Assembly (NCBI GenBank): GCA_049718665.1
Contig: JBNARO010000002.1
Span: forward strand, 18,124 to 82,123
Source of the DNA: NZ13-RE01 sp049718665
GTDB taxonomy: Bacteria > Dictyoglomota > Dictyoglomia > Dictyoglomales > Dictyoglomaceae
Reading direction: 5' to 3'
Length of the DNA stretch: 64,000 nt
Both the position numbers and the translations under genes were made by a program. How positions within the stretch are numbered: position 1 is the first letter of the stretch; the number at the start of each line of letters is the position of its first letter. Shown here piece after piece: positions 53,797 through 62,922 of the stretch. The notes beneath the pieces were generated by a model. The model had not been told where the DNA came from. It searched no databases and worked only from the letters and a program-made list of their open reading frames with translations.

Positions 53797-54357
53797 TTAC
53801 CACTCTATTAAATCTTTTATTTGCTCTATTTTTCTTGGACCAATTCCTTTAACTTTTTCTAAATCTTCTAAACTTTTAAAAGGACCGTTTTGTTCTCTAT
53901 ATTCTATAATTCTTCTTGCTAAAGAAGGACCAATTCCTGGTAAGTTCTCTAACTCTTTTTCTGATGCATAATTAATATTAACTTTATTAGAATTTGAGGA
54001 AATATTATTTTTCTGTACCACTTCTTTTTCAGATTTAAAAGAAGGATTAGAGGGAAGAATCTTCTCAGGAACAAAAATTTTACAACCATCTTCTAAATAA
54101 TCTGCTAAATTCAATTTATCTAAGTCAGCAGAAGGAAGAGCTCCTCCTGCTGCTTGAATTCCATCAATAACTCGGGAACCTTCCAATAGTTTATATACAC
54201 CCGGCTCTTTTACTGCTCCCGCAATGTGAACTATTATATAACTTTCAACATTTTCTTTTTCTTCTTTTTTATCATTAAAATTAGCTACAAAATTTGCAAA
54301 AATTAAAAGCAAAATTATAGATCCAATAATAACGTATCTTTTATATTTAGGATCCAT
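53797..54357 (-). CDS. comEA: Competence protein ComEA (SLBB plus helix-hairpin-helix)
   Basis: DNA receptor for uptake, anchored by an N-terminal membrane helix (about 8-25). A SLBB domain (about 40-105, HIAGAVKEPGVYKLLEGSRV) precedes the C-terminal DNA-binding double helix-hairpin-helix (LENLPGIGPSLARRIIEYR and LEKVKGIGPRKIEQIKDLI). Length (186) is typical. It immediately precedes comEC in transcription. Confidence 0.95.
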   Translation of the reverse strand: MDPKYKRYVIIGSIILLLIFANFVANFNDKKEEKENVESYIIVHIAGAVKEPGVYKLLEGSRVIDGIQAAGGALPSADLDKLNLADYLEDGCKIFVPEKILPSNPSFKSEKEVVQKNNISSNSNKVNINYASEKELENLPGIGPSLARRIIEYREQNGPFKSLEDLEKVKGIGPRKIEQIKDLIEW

Positions 54358-54359
54358 CT

Positions 54360-55622
54360 TTAACTTCTATTTACAAAATATTTACCTTCTTTAATCTTTT
54401 TATTTCTTAAAGATATTTGAGCTTTTAAAACTTCTATGGCTTTATCTAATTGTATGTCTCCATCTTTCCCTACATTTTCAGGAGCCATTTCTACAGTATA
54501 ATCTGGCAAAATCCCCTCCTTATGAATGCTCCTTCCTGAGGGAAGTAAATATCTTTCTGTAGTAATTATTAAAGCAGAACCATCAGACAAAGAAAAGATA
54601 CTTTGGACAACGCCTTTACCAAAAGTTCTTTCTCCTACTAATATTCCCTTTTTATAATCCTTAATAGCTCCTGCTAATATTTCTGAAGCACTAGCAGAAT
54701 AACGGTTAACTAATAGAACTAAGGGCTTATCCCAAATTATATTCCCTCTTACTTTTTCCCCCCATCTATTCATGTCTCTATCTTCTCTATAAACCACCAC
54801 TCCATTAGAGGTAAAGCTATCTACAACTTTATTATTCTTATCCCTTATAACTGTTTGAATTTGATCTTTACTACTAATAAAAAAGCTAGCAATTTCAACT
54901 GCAGATCTTAAGTCTCCACCAGGATTATTTCTTAAGTCCAAAATTAAGCCAGGAACATTATTTTTCTTCATTTTCTCAATAGATACCTTCAATTTTTCTG
55001 GCGCATTTTGTGTAAATTCATAAAACCTTATATATCCTAAATTATCCTTTAAAATCTTATCCTCTACTACAGGAACTTCTATCTTTACTCTTACCAACTC
55101 AAATTCATAGGTTTTCTTTTCTGATTCCCTATATATTTTTATTTTAACTTTCTTACCCAATTCTCCCCTAATCATTGCTACAACTTCATCAATAGCTTTT
55201 CCTTCTACTGATATATTATCTACAGCAATAATCTGATCTCCAGGCTTTATTCCAGCTTTATATGCGGGAGTCCCTTCTATAGGGGCTACTACAAGAATTT
55301 TATCTTCTTTTTGCTCCAATCTCATTCCCACACCATAAAAAGTTCCTTTGATGTCTTCATTAAAGGTCTTAAAAGCTTTAGGATCAAGGAAACGAGTATA
55401 GGGATCATCAAGTCCTTTAAGTAATCCTTTTATAGCTTCATATTCTAACTTCTTGTTATTCAAGTCTTTTTCTATGAAAGCGTTTTTAACATAGAAAAGA
55501 ACTTCAAGAAAAGTTTTAATATCTTCGTATACTATTTCCCTTGCAGCCCAAATTTTAGATATTGCAAAGATAGAAATAATTAAGATTGCAATAGTTACAA
55601 TTAGCTTCCCTTTACCCTTCAT
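54360..55622 (-). CDS. C-terminal processing protease (S41 family)
   Basis: Secreted or membrane-anchored serine protease with an N-terminal membrane helix (about 8-27). A PDZ domain (about 92-180, GVGMRLEQKEDKILVVAPIEG) precedes the S41 catalytic domain, with catalytic Ser in YSASASEILAGAI and Lys in GERTFGKGVVQ. Length 420 fits CtpA/CtpB. In many bacteria it sits next to an M23 peptidase and FtsX, as here, and trims cell-wall hydrolases or their regulators. Confidence 0.94.
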   Translation of the reverse strand: MKGKGKLIVTIAILIISIFAISKIWAAREIVYEDIKTFLEVLFYVKNAFIEKDLNNKKLEYEAIKGLLKGLDDPYTRFLDPKAFKTFNEDIKGTFYGVGMRLEQKEDKILVVAPIEGTPAYKAGIKPGDQIIAVDNISVEGKAIDEVVAMIRGELGKKVKIKIYRESEKKTYEFELVRVKIEVPVVEDKILKDNLGYIRFYEFTQNAPEKLKVSIEKMKKNNVPGLILDLRNNPGGDLRSAVEIASFFISSKDQIQTVIRDKNNKVVDSFTSNGVVVYREDRDMNRWGEKVRGNIIWDKPLVLLVNRYSASASEILAGAIKDYKKGILVGERTFGKGVVQSIFSLSDGSALIITTERYLLPSGRSIHKEGILPDYTVEMAPENVGKDGDIQLDKAIEVLKAQISLRNKKIKEGKYFVNRS

Positions 55623-55643
55623 GTATTTCTCCTCCTAAAATAT

Positions 55644-56789
55644 TTATTTTAACCAAGGTAATGGATCTTGCGGCCTCCCATCAACTCTCACCTCAAAATG
55701 TAAATGTGGTCCAGTACTTAAACCAGTACTTCCCACATATCCTATAACTTGTCCTTCACTCACTTGTTCTCCTAATTCTACCACAATACGCGATAGATGA
55801 GCATACAAAGTAGTAATTTCGCCTCCATGATCTAATATGACTAACTTCCCATATCCCCCATACCAATCAGCATAAATAACTTTACCAGGAGCAACAGCCC
55901 TAACAGGAGTTCCATAATCTGCAGAAATATCAATGCCGGTATGCATCATATAAGCGCCACCTAATAATGGGTGTCTTCTCATTCCAAAGCCTGATGTAAC
56001 AGCTCCAATTACTGGCCAAGAAAGCTTTCCTTTTTGAGCTTTCTTTAGTTGGGAAGCAGAAGCTAATTTCTTAATCAAGGCTTCAATTTCTTTTGATTCT
56101 CTCTCTAGGGTAGCAATAGTTTGTTGTTGTAATCTCTTTTTCTTTCTTATATTTTCAAGATATGTACTTTTCTCTTTCTTTTTTCTCTCAATATACGCTT
56201 TTTTCTCCTCAATTTCTTTTACTAAATTCTCTATTTCCTTTTTTTCTTCTTCCCATTCCCTTCTTTTTTGTGCTAAATCTTTACGTTGATTGTCTATTTT
56301 ACTTAGTCTTTGGGCTTCATTTTTAAAAATATATTTCAGATAATAAGGAACTGCTAATAACTCAAAAGTTGATTTGTTCCCCAAAAAAATTTCCCAAAAA
56401 TTTCCGTTATTGCTGTTTTCTTTAAATATCTCTCCTAAAGCGAATTTGTAATTTAGACTTCTATTTTTTAAATTTCTTTCCATTATTTTTAACTGCGTAG
56501 ATATGACTATAAGCTTTGCCTGTGCTTCTCCCAATTTTGCTTCTGCATTTACTAACTCTCTTTCTGTTTTTTCTAATTCACGATCAATAATATTTATCTC
56601 TCTCAATATGTTTAATTCTTTGCTTTCTAAAGCTTTGACTTGAGCTTTTAAAGTATTTATCTTTTGCTTTTTCAATTGAAGTTCTTGTTTTTTCTTAGTT
56701 AAAAGATCTACTGATTCCCCTATTTCAAGGAAAAGAGAAAGATTAAAAAGCAACAAAAATATAAAAAAGAAGATTCTTCTGTTTTTCAT
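55644..56789 (-). CDS. EnvC-like M23 metallopeptidase with coiled coil
   Basis: A signal peptide (about 1-24) is followed by a long coiled coil (about 28-250, KE-rich) and a LytM/M23 domain (about 260-378). The zinc ligands appear intact: HTGID and the HLH of GPHLHFEVR, with the YAHL histidine. E. coli EnvC has lost its zinc site and only activates amidases, so this one may be a working endopeptidase. It is controlled in other systems by FtsEX; here ftsX is directly upstream with a 4-base overlap. Confidence 0.93.
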   Translation of the reverse strand: MKNRRIFFFIFLLLFNLSLFLEIGESVDLLTKKKQELQLKKQKINTLKAQVKALESKELNILREINIIDRELEKTERELVNAEAKLGEAQAKLIVISTQLKIMERNLKNRSLNYKFALGEIFKENSNNGNFWEIFLGNKSTFELLAVPYYLKYIFKNEAQRLSKIDNQRKDLAQKRREWEEEKKEIENLVKEIEEKKAYIERKKKEKSTYLENIRKKKRLQQQTIATLERESKEIEALIKKLASASQLKKAQKGKLSWPVIGAVTSGFGMRRHPLLGGAYMMHTGIDISADYGTPVRAVAPGKVIYADWYGGYGKLVILDHGGEITTLYAHLSRIVVELGEQVSEGQVIGYVGSTGLSTGPHLHFEVRVDGRPQDPLPWLK

Positions 56790-57604
56790 CCTTTTAATCT
56801 ATGCCAACCAATAAATGCTGATGAAAAGCTCAAAATCAAACTGGAAAGGAAGAAAAATAACCCCCACAGGAGAAAACGTTTTATATCTACCATATATACA
56901 AGATAGGGAATAATATCAGAAAGATTATCCTTTAAGAAATATAGAAGATAATATACTGAGACAAGAGAAAGTAATGATGAGAAAAAAATTGTAAAAAAGT
57001 TTTCAAAGATTTGAGAGACGAAAGAAAAGTTTGGATAAGCTACTTGGGAGTGAGCTAAAAGTTCAATAATTATAATAACATAAGCAAGGCTTCCTACAAG
57101 AATAAATAAATTTTTAAGATTATTAGCAATCCTTTCTATATTTATCCATTGTTCCTTTAGTTCAGGTGAATATTTTACGTCATCCACACTTGGGTTTGAT
57201 AAAAGCCAACCAACTAAATTTTCCATTTCGTTTAAAGAAACCATACTTATTTCTAAAGCCTTTGGAAGATTACTTGGTGAGCTCCAAGAAAAAATTTCTC
57301 TCTCATTTCCCAATGATTCTTTTAATTTTCTCCAAGCAAGATTTTGATCTATAAAATTTATATTCCTTATGGGAAATTGAGATTCCAAATCTTTTTGAAT
57401 TTTGAATATAGTATCATTAGAAACATTAGGAGGGAAAAAGGCGTAAATTTTAATTCTCTCCTGCCATATAGTTAAAGAACCGTTAAGGGAGGTTATAAAG
57501 ATAACTAATATAAGAAAAATTAAAAAAAACACAAAAAGACCTATAAACATGAAAAAGCTTTTTTGTGTGAAACTATACCAGCCTTTTTTAATATCTTCCC
57601 ACAT
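56786..57604 (-). CDS. ftsX: Cell division ABC transporter permease FtsX
   Basis: FtsX permease, 272 residues: one N-terminal membrane helix (about 15-38), a large extracytoplasmic domain with the predicted hydrolase-binding surface, then three C-terminal membrane helices. The SNPSVDDVKY segment is typical. The usual partner ATPase FtsE is not next to it. Transcription continues into the EnvC-like peptidase, consistent with FtsX gating that enzyme. Confidence 0.87.
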   Translation of the reverse strand: MWEDIKKGWYSFTQKSFFMFIGLFVFFLIFLILVIFITSLNGSLTIWQERIKIYAFFPPNVSNDTIFKIQKDLESQFPIRNINFIDQNLAWRKLKESLGNEREIFSWSSPSNLPKALEISMVSLNEMENLVGWLLSNPSVDDVKYSPELKEQWINIERIANNLKNLFILVGSLAYVIIIIELLAHSQVAYPNFSFVSQIFENFFTIFFSSLLSLVSVYYLLYFLKDNLSDIIPYLVYMVDIKRFLLWGLFFFLSSLILSFSSAFIGWHRLKG

Positions 57605-57613
57605 GGTTTCACC

Positions 57614-57859
57614 TTAAATATTATAAAAAATTAACACTAAAAGAATTCCCAAAACACTACCTAAATTAAACCTCAAATTTAATCCAAATGTCAAGTTTAT
57701 AAAATAAAGATCCAAAATAAAAGGAGAAAAACCAATAGTTATTCCTTGAGTCAAAAAGGGAAATTTATTCCTGAAGCTTTCTGCAATAACTCCTCCTATT
57801 ATTACTCCCAGAATTAATAAAAAAATCAATAATCCTGATGACCACTTATTTCTTCTCAT
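57614..57859 (-). CDS. DUF4321 small membrane protein
   Basis: 81 residues, two membrane helices (about 7-25 and 62-79) with a short outward loop ending NLTFGLNLRFNLGSVLGI, which matches the DUF4321 family. Function unknown. It overlaps the Gx transporter gene by 4 bases and lies 9 bases before ftsX. Confidence 0.75.
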   Translation of the reverse strand: MRRNKWSSGLLIFLLILGVIIGGVIAESFRNKFPFLTQGITIGFSPFILDLYFINLTFGLNLRFNLGSVLGILLVLIFYNI

Positions 57860-58383
57860 GTTTTTCCTCCTAATGCAAGAGTTAATCTCTTAATTATCCA
57901 ATCTCCTAAGATTCCATTAAAGGTCCCTGTTATCACTGCAAATATTATTAAAAAGGGAAGATAAAAAAGAATACTTTTATGGGAAATAAAAAAAGATACT
58001 AATACCAGTTGAGAAAGATTATGAGAGAGTGCCCCAAGAACACTTACAAGAGTTACACTTAAATTTTTATTTATAGACAAAAAGCCCATAATTAATGCAC
58101 TAACTATCCCTCCAATTAAACTTAAAAAGAAAGAGAGACCAAAAAGACCTCCTAAAAGAATATTCACAATAATAACCCTTATAAAAGAAATTATAAATCC
58201 TTCTCTCCATCCCCACCAATAAACTGCTATCAAGGTTATTATATTTGCTATCCCCAATTTAGTTCCAGGAAGAGAGGATAAAGGATTTAGAAATAAGGCT
58301 TCTAAATAATACAAAACACAAGCTAAGGAGAGCATTATTCCCAGAAAAGAAATATAAGAAATTTTATTTTCTAATTTTATCAT
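57856..58383 (-). CDS. Gx transporter family protein (heptaprenyl diphosphate synthase component I-like)
   Basis: 175 residues with five or six membrane helices. The segment PGTKLGIANIITLIAVYWWG is the family signature and ALSHNLSQLVLV follows later. The label 'heptaprenyl diphosphate synthase component I' is historical; members are better described as small membrane transporters or substrate-binding S components. Its placement directly after apbE is conserved in many anaerobes. Confidence 0.85.
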   Translation of the reverse strand: MIKLENKISYISFLGIMLSLACVLYYLEALFLNPLSSLPGTKLGIANIITLIAVYWWGWREGFIISFIRVIIVNILLGGLFGLSFFLSLIGGIVSALIMGFLSINKNLSVTLVSVLGALSHNLSQLVLVSFFISHKSILFYLPFLIIFAVITGTFNGILGDWIIKRLTLALGGKT

Positions 58384-59366
58384 TTTTCTTCTTCAAAATA
58401 AATATTATCAGATTTCCAAATGTTTCCATCTTTATCTACCATAACAAGTCCAATATTTGGGAATTTATTTTTCCAAAATTCCTTTCCCTTTTCTCCTAAG
58501 ACAAAAAACAAAGTTGATAAAGCATCTGCAGATGTTCCATCCTCACTTATAACTGTTACACTCATCATATCCGAAGATGGGAAACCATTCTTGGGATTGA
58601 TTATATGAGGATATCTTTTACCATTCTTTATAAAAAATCTTTCATAATCTCCTGATGTTGCTACCACCCCTTTTTTAATTTTTACTTTTCCTAAAATACC
58701 ATTTTTTCTTGGATGCCTAATTCCAACCTCCCAATAATCTCCATTTAAGGGTTTACCATATACTCCAATAGTCCCTCCGATGTCCAAATAAACTCTTTCC
58801 AAATCGAAATTCTTAGAAATATCTATAAGTCTTTGAACCGCATACCCCTTAGCAATTCCTCCTAAATCTATAGACATGCCTTTCTTTTTAAGTCTCACTT
58901 TTCTATTTGAAATCTCTAAATCTTTCCAATTTACCTTCTCTAAGGCATTCCTAAGTTCTTTTTCCGTAGGAATATATAACTTTCCATTATAAAAACCCCA
59001 TAATTTCATCAGCGGACCAATGGTAGGGTCGAATAAGCCATCAGAAATTTGAGCATAATATTTTGCTTTTCTTAAAATATCCTCTACTTCTTCAGAAACT
59101 TCTACCCATTTTCCCGAATTCTCATTAATTTTATAAATCTCACTTTCAGGATTGAATCTATTTAATTTTTGGTCCAATTTTTCCAACGCTTGCCAACATA
59201 TTTCACTTACTTTTTTACTATCTCTTCCCCAAAGTTTTATACTTATAAAGGTATCCATTAAAATACCACTTTTCCCAGCCTCTTTTTGAGAAAAGCTTTC
59301 TCTTATATAAAAAGCTATTAGCAGAATAAAAATTATAAATATTAAAGCCTTTAAATTGCCTGTCAC
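58380..59366 (-). CDS. apbE: FAD:protein FMN transferase ApbE
   Basis: Covalently attaches FMN to threonine in Rnf and Nqr subunits. Motifs: GILMDTFISIKLWG, the flavin-binding GGIAKGYAVQRLID, LDIGGTIGVYGKP and the metal and flavin region TSGDYERFFIKNGKRYPHI and TSADALSTLFFVLG. I chose a GTG that overlaps the rnfB stop (GTGA) and gives a clean N-terminal membrane segment (about 6-20); an ATG 30 bases upstream is possible but lies inside rnfB. Confidence 0.93.
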   Translation of the reverse strand: MTGNLKALIFIIFILLIAFYIRESFSQKEAGKSGILMDTFISIKLWGRDSKKVSEICWQALEKLDQKLNRFNPESEIYKINENSGKWVEVSEEVEDILRKAKYYAQISDGLFDPTIGPLMKLWGFYNGKLYIPTEKELRNALEKVNWKDLEISNRKVRLKKKGMSIDLGGIAKGYAVQRLIDISKNFDLERVYLDIGGTIGVYGKPLNGDYWEVGIRHPRKNGILGKVKIKKGVVATSGDYERFFIKNGKRYPHIINPKNGFPSSDMMSVTVISEDGTSADALSTLFFVLGEKGKEFWKNKFPNIGLVMVDKDGNIWKSDNIYFEEEK

Positions 59367-60160
59367 TTTAATAAAATAAGAGCCTTTGTGGGACATTTTT
59401 CTACACAAACTCCACATCCATCACAAAGTTCATAATTTATTACAGGAAGTCTCCCCTGCATAGTTATAGCACCTTTAGGACATACCCTCGCACATATCCC
59501 ACAACTAATACAAGCTTTTGAACATACTCCCCTTGCATCAGGACCAGGAAGTGTTGTTTTACATCCTAAAAGTAAAGGAATATCTACTGGTAAAAGGGTT
59601 AATATTCCTCTTGGACATTCCTTTACACATAATCCACATCCTGTACATTTTGCAGGATCTATCTTAGGAAGCCTATCCTCTCCCATATAAATAGCAGAAA
59701 AGGGACACACTCTAACACAATCTCCATATCCAAGGCATCCATTAAGACATCCCTTTGGTCCTCCTTGAACTAAATCCACTGCTCTACAAGTTTCAATACC
59801 TTTATATATGAATCTTTCCACCGTAATTCCCTTTCCTCCTTGACAGTTTAAAAAAGCAATATTTTTTACCATAGTAATTTCTCCCTCTAATCCCATAACT
59901 TTCGCAATCTCCTTTGCAACCTTCTCTCCACCTGCAACACAACCTGTAGCAGATACTTTTCCTTCTAAGATTGCCTGAGCCAATCCCTCACAGCCAGGAT
60001 ATCCACAGGCACCACAATTGCTTCCAGGTAAAACTTTCAATATTTCTGCTAACCTTGGATCTACTTCTACTTTAAATTTCTTTCCTGCAAAAGCCAAACT
60101 ACTTCCAAAGACCAATCCTATCCCTCCTAATACTAATGCAGCAAGTAACACTACCCCCAT
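59363..60160 (-). CDS. rnfB: Electron transport complex subunit RnfB
   Basis: Iron-sulfur subunit linking ferredoxin to the Rnf core. An N-terminal membrane helix is followed by CGACGYPGCEG (about residues 49-60) for a first 4Fe-4S cluster; later come CTGCGLCVKECP, CISCGICARVCP and CDGCGVCVEKCP, plus a CVRVCP turn upstream. Length 265 is typical of the bacterial RnfB carrying multiple ferredoxin-like clusters. Ribosome-binding site AGGAGGG precedes the ATG. Confidence 0.96.
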   Translation of the reverse strand: MGVVLLAALVLGGIGLVFGSSLAFAGKKFKVEVDPRLAEILKVLPGSNCGACGYPGCEGLAQAILEGKVSATGCVAGGEKVAKEIAKVMGLEGEITMVKNIAFLNCQGGKGITVERFIYKGIETCRAVDLVQGGPKGCLNGCLGYGDCVRVCPFSAIYMGEDRLPKIDPAKCTGCGLCVKECPRGILTLLPVDIPLLLGCKTTLPGPDARGVCSKACISCGICARVCPKGAITMQGRLPVINYELCDGCGVCVEKCPTKALILLK

Positions 60161-60173
60161 CGCTTTCCCTCCT

Positions 60174-60761
60174 TTAGTGAGCCATTCCTTGAAATCCTAA
60201 AAATACAAGAGCTAATAACCCTGAAGTTATAAAAACCAAAGGATAACCTTTCCAGAAATTTGGTATATCTGAGAAATTTAATCTCTCTCTAATAGTTGCT
60301 AAAAGAATTAGAGCAATGGTATACCCTACTGAAACTCCCAAAGAATATACAATGACTTCTAAAAGATTATAAGACATGTCAATATTTATAAAAGTCACCC
60401 CTAAAATTGCACAGTTAGTTGTTATCAAAGGTAGGTATATTCCCATAGCTCTATAAAGATAAGGAGATGTTTTTCTTATCACCATTTCTACAAGTTGCAC
60501 CAATGCTGCGATGACTAAAATAAAGGCTATAATTTTTAAAAATACGAGATTAAGAGGGAGAAGAATATAATAGTATATAAAGAAAGTAACTACAGATGCC
60601 ATAACCGTTACAAAAGTCACAGCAATACCCATTCCTATTGAAGCATCATATTGGGAGGTCATTCCTACATAAGAGCATAAGGCTAAAAATCTCATGAAAA
60701 CGATATTATCTACTAAAGAGGCGAATAAAAATAAAGTAAATAATTTCCCTAAAAGTCCCAT
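60174..60761 (-). CDS. rnfA: Electron transport complex subunit RnfA
   Basis: Membrane subunit with six helices that, with RnfE, holds a buried iron-sulfur centre. The LFASLVDNIVFMRFLALCSYVG start and LITTNCAILGVTF carry its conserved cysteines. Length (195) is standard. It follows rnfE after 12 bases and precedes rnfB by 13. Confidence 0.95.
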   Translation of the reverse strand: MGLLGKLFTLFLFASLVDNIVFMRFLALCSYVGMTSQYDASIGMGIAVTFVTVMASVVTFFIYYYILLPLNLVFLKIIAFILVIAALVQLVEMVIRKTSPYLYRAMGIYLPLITTNCAILGVTFINIDMSYNLLEVIVYSLGVSVGYTIALILLATIRERLNFSDIPNFWKGYPLVFITSGLLALVFLGFQGMAH

Positions 60762-60773
60762 AATCTCCTCCTA

Positions 60774-61418
60774 TTATCCATGATGATGGTGATGAGCTAC
60801 CTCTTTCCTTAGAAATATTCCTTTAATTTTTTCAGTGGACCAATTTAAAATACCTATTAATAATCCAATTCCCCAAAATGCCCCAGGAGGCATAATAAAG
60901 GCAAGAGCAGGCTTAAAAAAAGAAGGCAAAACAGGAATTCCCATAAGAGTTCCAGATCCTAAGAGTTCCCTCATTCCTGCTAAAACTGTTATAGCCCAAA
61001 AATAACCTATACTCATTCCTAATCCATCTGCAATGGAGTTTAGGATATTATTTCTATATGCAAAGGCTTCTGCCCTTCCAATGATAATACAGTTAACAAC
61101 AATTAAAGGAATGAAAATACCAAGAGCATGATGAAGCTCAGGAAAATATGCAGACATTACTAAGTCAGTAATAGTAGTAAAGGTTCCAATAACAATAATA
61201 AATATGGGAATTCTTATGTTATATGGAGTAATAGGTCTCAAAAGGGAGACAAAAATGTTTGAAAATACCATTACAAAGGAAAAGGCAAGTCCCATTCCAA
61301 TACCATTTGCCAAATTTGTAGAAACAGCAAGGACAGAACATAGTCCAATCATTAATATTAAAACAGGATTTTCCTTAAAGATTCCATTTACAAGATTTTT
61401 CCAAAATTCTCTTACCAT
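60774..61418 (-). CDS. rnfE: Electron transport complex subunit RnfE
   Basis: Membrane subunit homologous to RnfA, with LILMIGLCSVLAVSTNLANG and IPLIVVNCIIIGRAEAFA as the paired cysteine regions. Length is 214. An odd detail is the C-terminal AHHHHHG, a natural run of five histidines, which may be a metal-binding tail or neutral drift. It is followed by rnfA and preceded 14 bases upstream by rnfG. Confidence 0.95.
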   Translation of the reverse strand: MVREFWKNLVNGIFKENPVLILMIGLCSVLAVSTNLANGIGMGLAFSFVMVFSNIFVSLLRPITPYNIRIPIFIIVIGTFTTITDLVMSAYFPELHHALGIFIPLIVVNCIIIGRAEAFAYRNNILNSIADGLGMSIGYFWAITVLAGMRELLGSGTLMGIPVLPSFFKPALAFIMPPGAFWGIGLLIGILNWSTEKIKGIFLRKEVAHHHHHG

Positions 61419-61432
61419 AAAATATTTCCCCC

Positions 61433-61963
61433 TTATTTAAGAGATAAAGCTTCTTTTACAGCTTTTAAAACTGCTCTTGAAGATATAGTAGCACCAGTAA
61501 CAGGCTGAATATCCCTTTTAAGTTCTAAATTGGGAGAATCCTTACCAATAAATTGGTCTAAAAATTTATCTTTTGAAATTTCTGCACCTAAACCAGGAGT
61601 TTCTTGCTGAGAAATAACTTTAACTTTTGTAATTTTCCCCTTTATATCTAATCCTACAAAAAGATTAATATTACTACTATATCCTCTAACACTTAATTCA
61701 ATAACTTTTCCCACAGTTTGATTATCATTCTTTCCTTCATAAATCTCTAAGATTTTTACCAATTTATCTTTTGAAGTAGGTAAATTACTTACTTTATCAA
61801 AATGCCTTGCCATTGGCAGAATTTCTTGGAGAGCCTGATTTTTTTCTTTTTCTTTCTGAAAAGCGATAACCTTTTGAGTTTGGATATAAGTATACGCTAA
61901 GGCTCCTGCTGCTACAGCACATATAAACATAAGAATTAATCCGTAAGTAATTATCTCCTTCAT
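61433..61963 (-). CDS. rnfG: Electron transport complex subunit RnfG
   Basis: Periplasmic-side subunit carrying covalent FMN. An N-terminal membrane helix (about 5-25) is followed by the FMN-binding domain; the flavinylation motif is VTGATISSRAVLKAV, with the acceptor threonine in TGAT. Length (176) is typical. ApbE in the same operon would do the attachment. It overlaps rnfD by 4 bases. Confidence 0.95.
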   Translation of the reverse strand: MKEIITYGLILMFICAVAAGALAYTYIQTQKVIAFQKEKEKNQALQEILPMARHFDKVSNLPTSKDKLVKILEIYEGKNDNQTVGKVIELSVRGYSSNINLFVGLDIKGKITKVKVISQQETPGLGAEISKDKFLDQFIGKDSPNLELKRDIQPVTGATISSRAVLKAVKEALSLK

Positions 61964-62910
61964 TTCTTCACCTCTCCAAATCTTCTTCGCCTAATATTTC
62001 TATCAATAAGAGGAGTTAAAACATTCATGACTAAGATTCCATAGGTGACCCCCTCAGGATAATTTCCATAGATACGAATAGCCATAGTTAAAAAGCCTGC
62101 ACCAATCCCAAAAATCAATCTTCCTAAGGAAGTAAGTGGAGTAGTTACCCAATCTGTAGCCATAAAAAAGGCTCCTAAAAAAACTCCTCCTGCTAACACT
62201 TGAAATATAGGATCTTTTTTAAATAACAAAGATAATATCATCATGGTAAGAATATAACTTACAGGAATTCTCCAATCAATTATTTTTTTATAAATTAGCC
62301 ATACACCTCCAAGAATAAGTAACAATGCAGAGGTTTCTCCTATGGAACCAGGAATTTTACCAATAAATAGATCCCAGTAAGAAGGTAAAGAGGAAGGAAG
62401 TTTTAACTTTTCAATAGCTAAAGGAGTTGCGGTAGATGTTGGAGTACTTTGAGTTATAAACCCAGAAACTGGATTTATCCATGAAGTCATTATAACAGGG
62501 TAAGAGGTCAATAAAAATGCCCTACCGACTAAGGCAGGATTTAAAAAATTTCCTCCTAACCCCCCAAAAATCTGTTTTGTTAACACTATTGCAATAAAGG
62601 TTCCCACTACAGGAATCCATAAAGGAACTCTTGGGGGTAAAGTCAATGCTAAGAGAAGTCCTGTGACTACTGCGCTAAAATCCATTAATGTGTTTAAAGA
62701 CTTTCCTCTAATAACAAGGGAAATAGCCTCCCATATAACTGCAGAAACTATACTCACAAGGATCACATAGAGGGAATAAATGCCAAAAAAGTAAATTCCT
62801 GCAAGAGCAGCAGGAATAAGGGCTAAGATAACATTTAACATTACTTTACTTACGTCTTCATCAGCAAAAATATGTGGAGATGATGATACTATTAATTCCT
62901 TTTCTTCCAT
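61960..62910 (-). CDS. rnfD: Electron transport complex subunit RnfD
   Basis: Membrane subunit with eight to nine helices and covalent FMN. It begins with a cytoplasmic stretch (ELIVSSSPHIFADEDVS), includes GGLGGNFLNPALVGRAFLL, and has the flavinylation region STPTSTATPLA. GAFFMATDWVTTPLT is also conserved. Length (316) is normal. The gene follows rnfC after 12 bases. Confidence 0.95.
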   Translation of the reverse strand: MEEKELIVSSSPHIFADEDVSKVMLNVILALIPAALAGIYFFGIYSLYVILVSIVSAVIWEAISLVIRGKSLNTLMDFSAVVTGLLLALTLPPRVPLWIPVVGTFIAIVLTKQIFGGLGGNFLNPALVGRAFLLTSYPVIMTSWINPVSGFITQSTPTSTATPLAIEKLKLPSSLPSYWDLFIGKIPGSIGETSALLLILGGVWLIYKKIIDWRIPVSYILTMMILSLLFKKDPIFQVLAGGVFLGAFFMATDWVTTPLTSLGRLIFGIGAGFLTMAIRIYGNYPEGVTYGILVMNVLTPLIDRNIRRRRFGEVKK

Positions 62911-62922
62911 ATATATTTCCCC

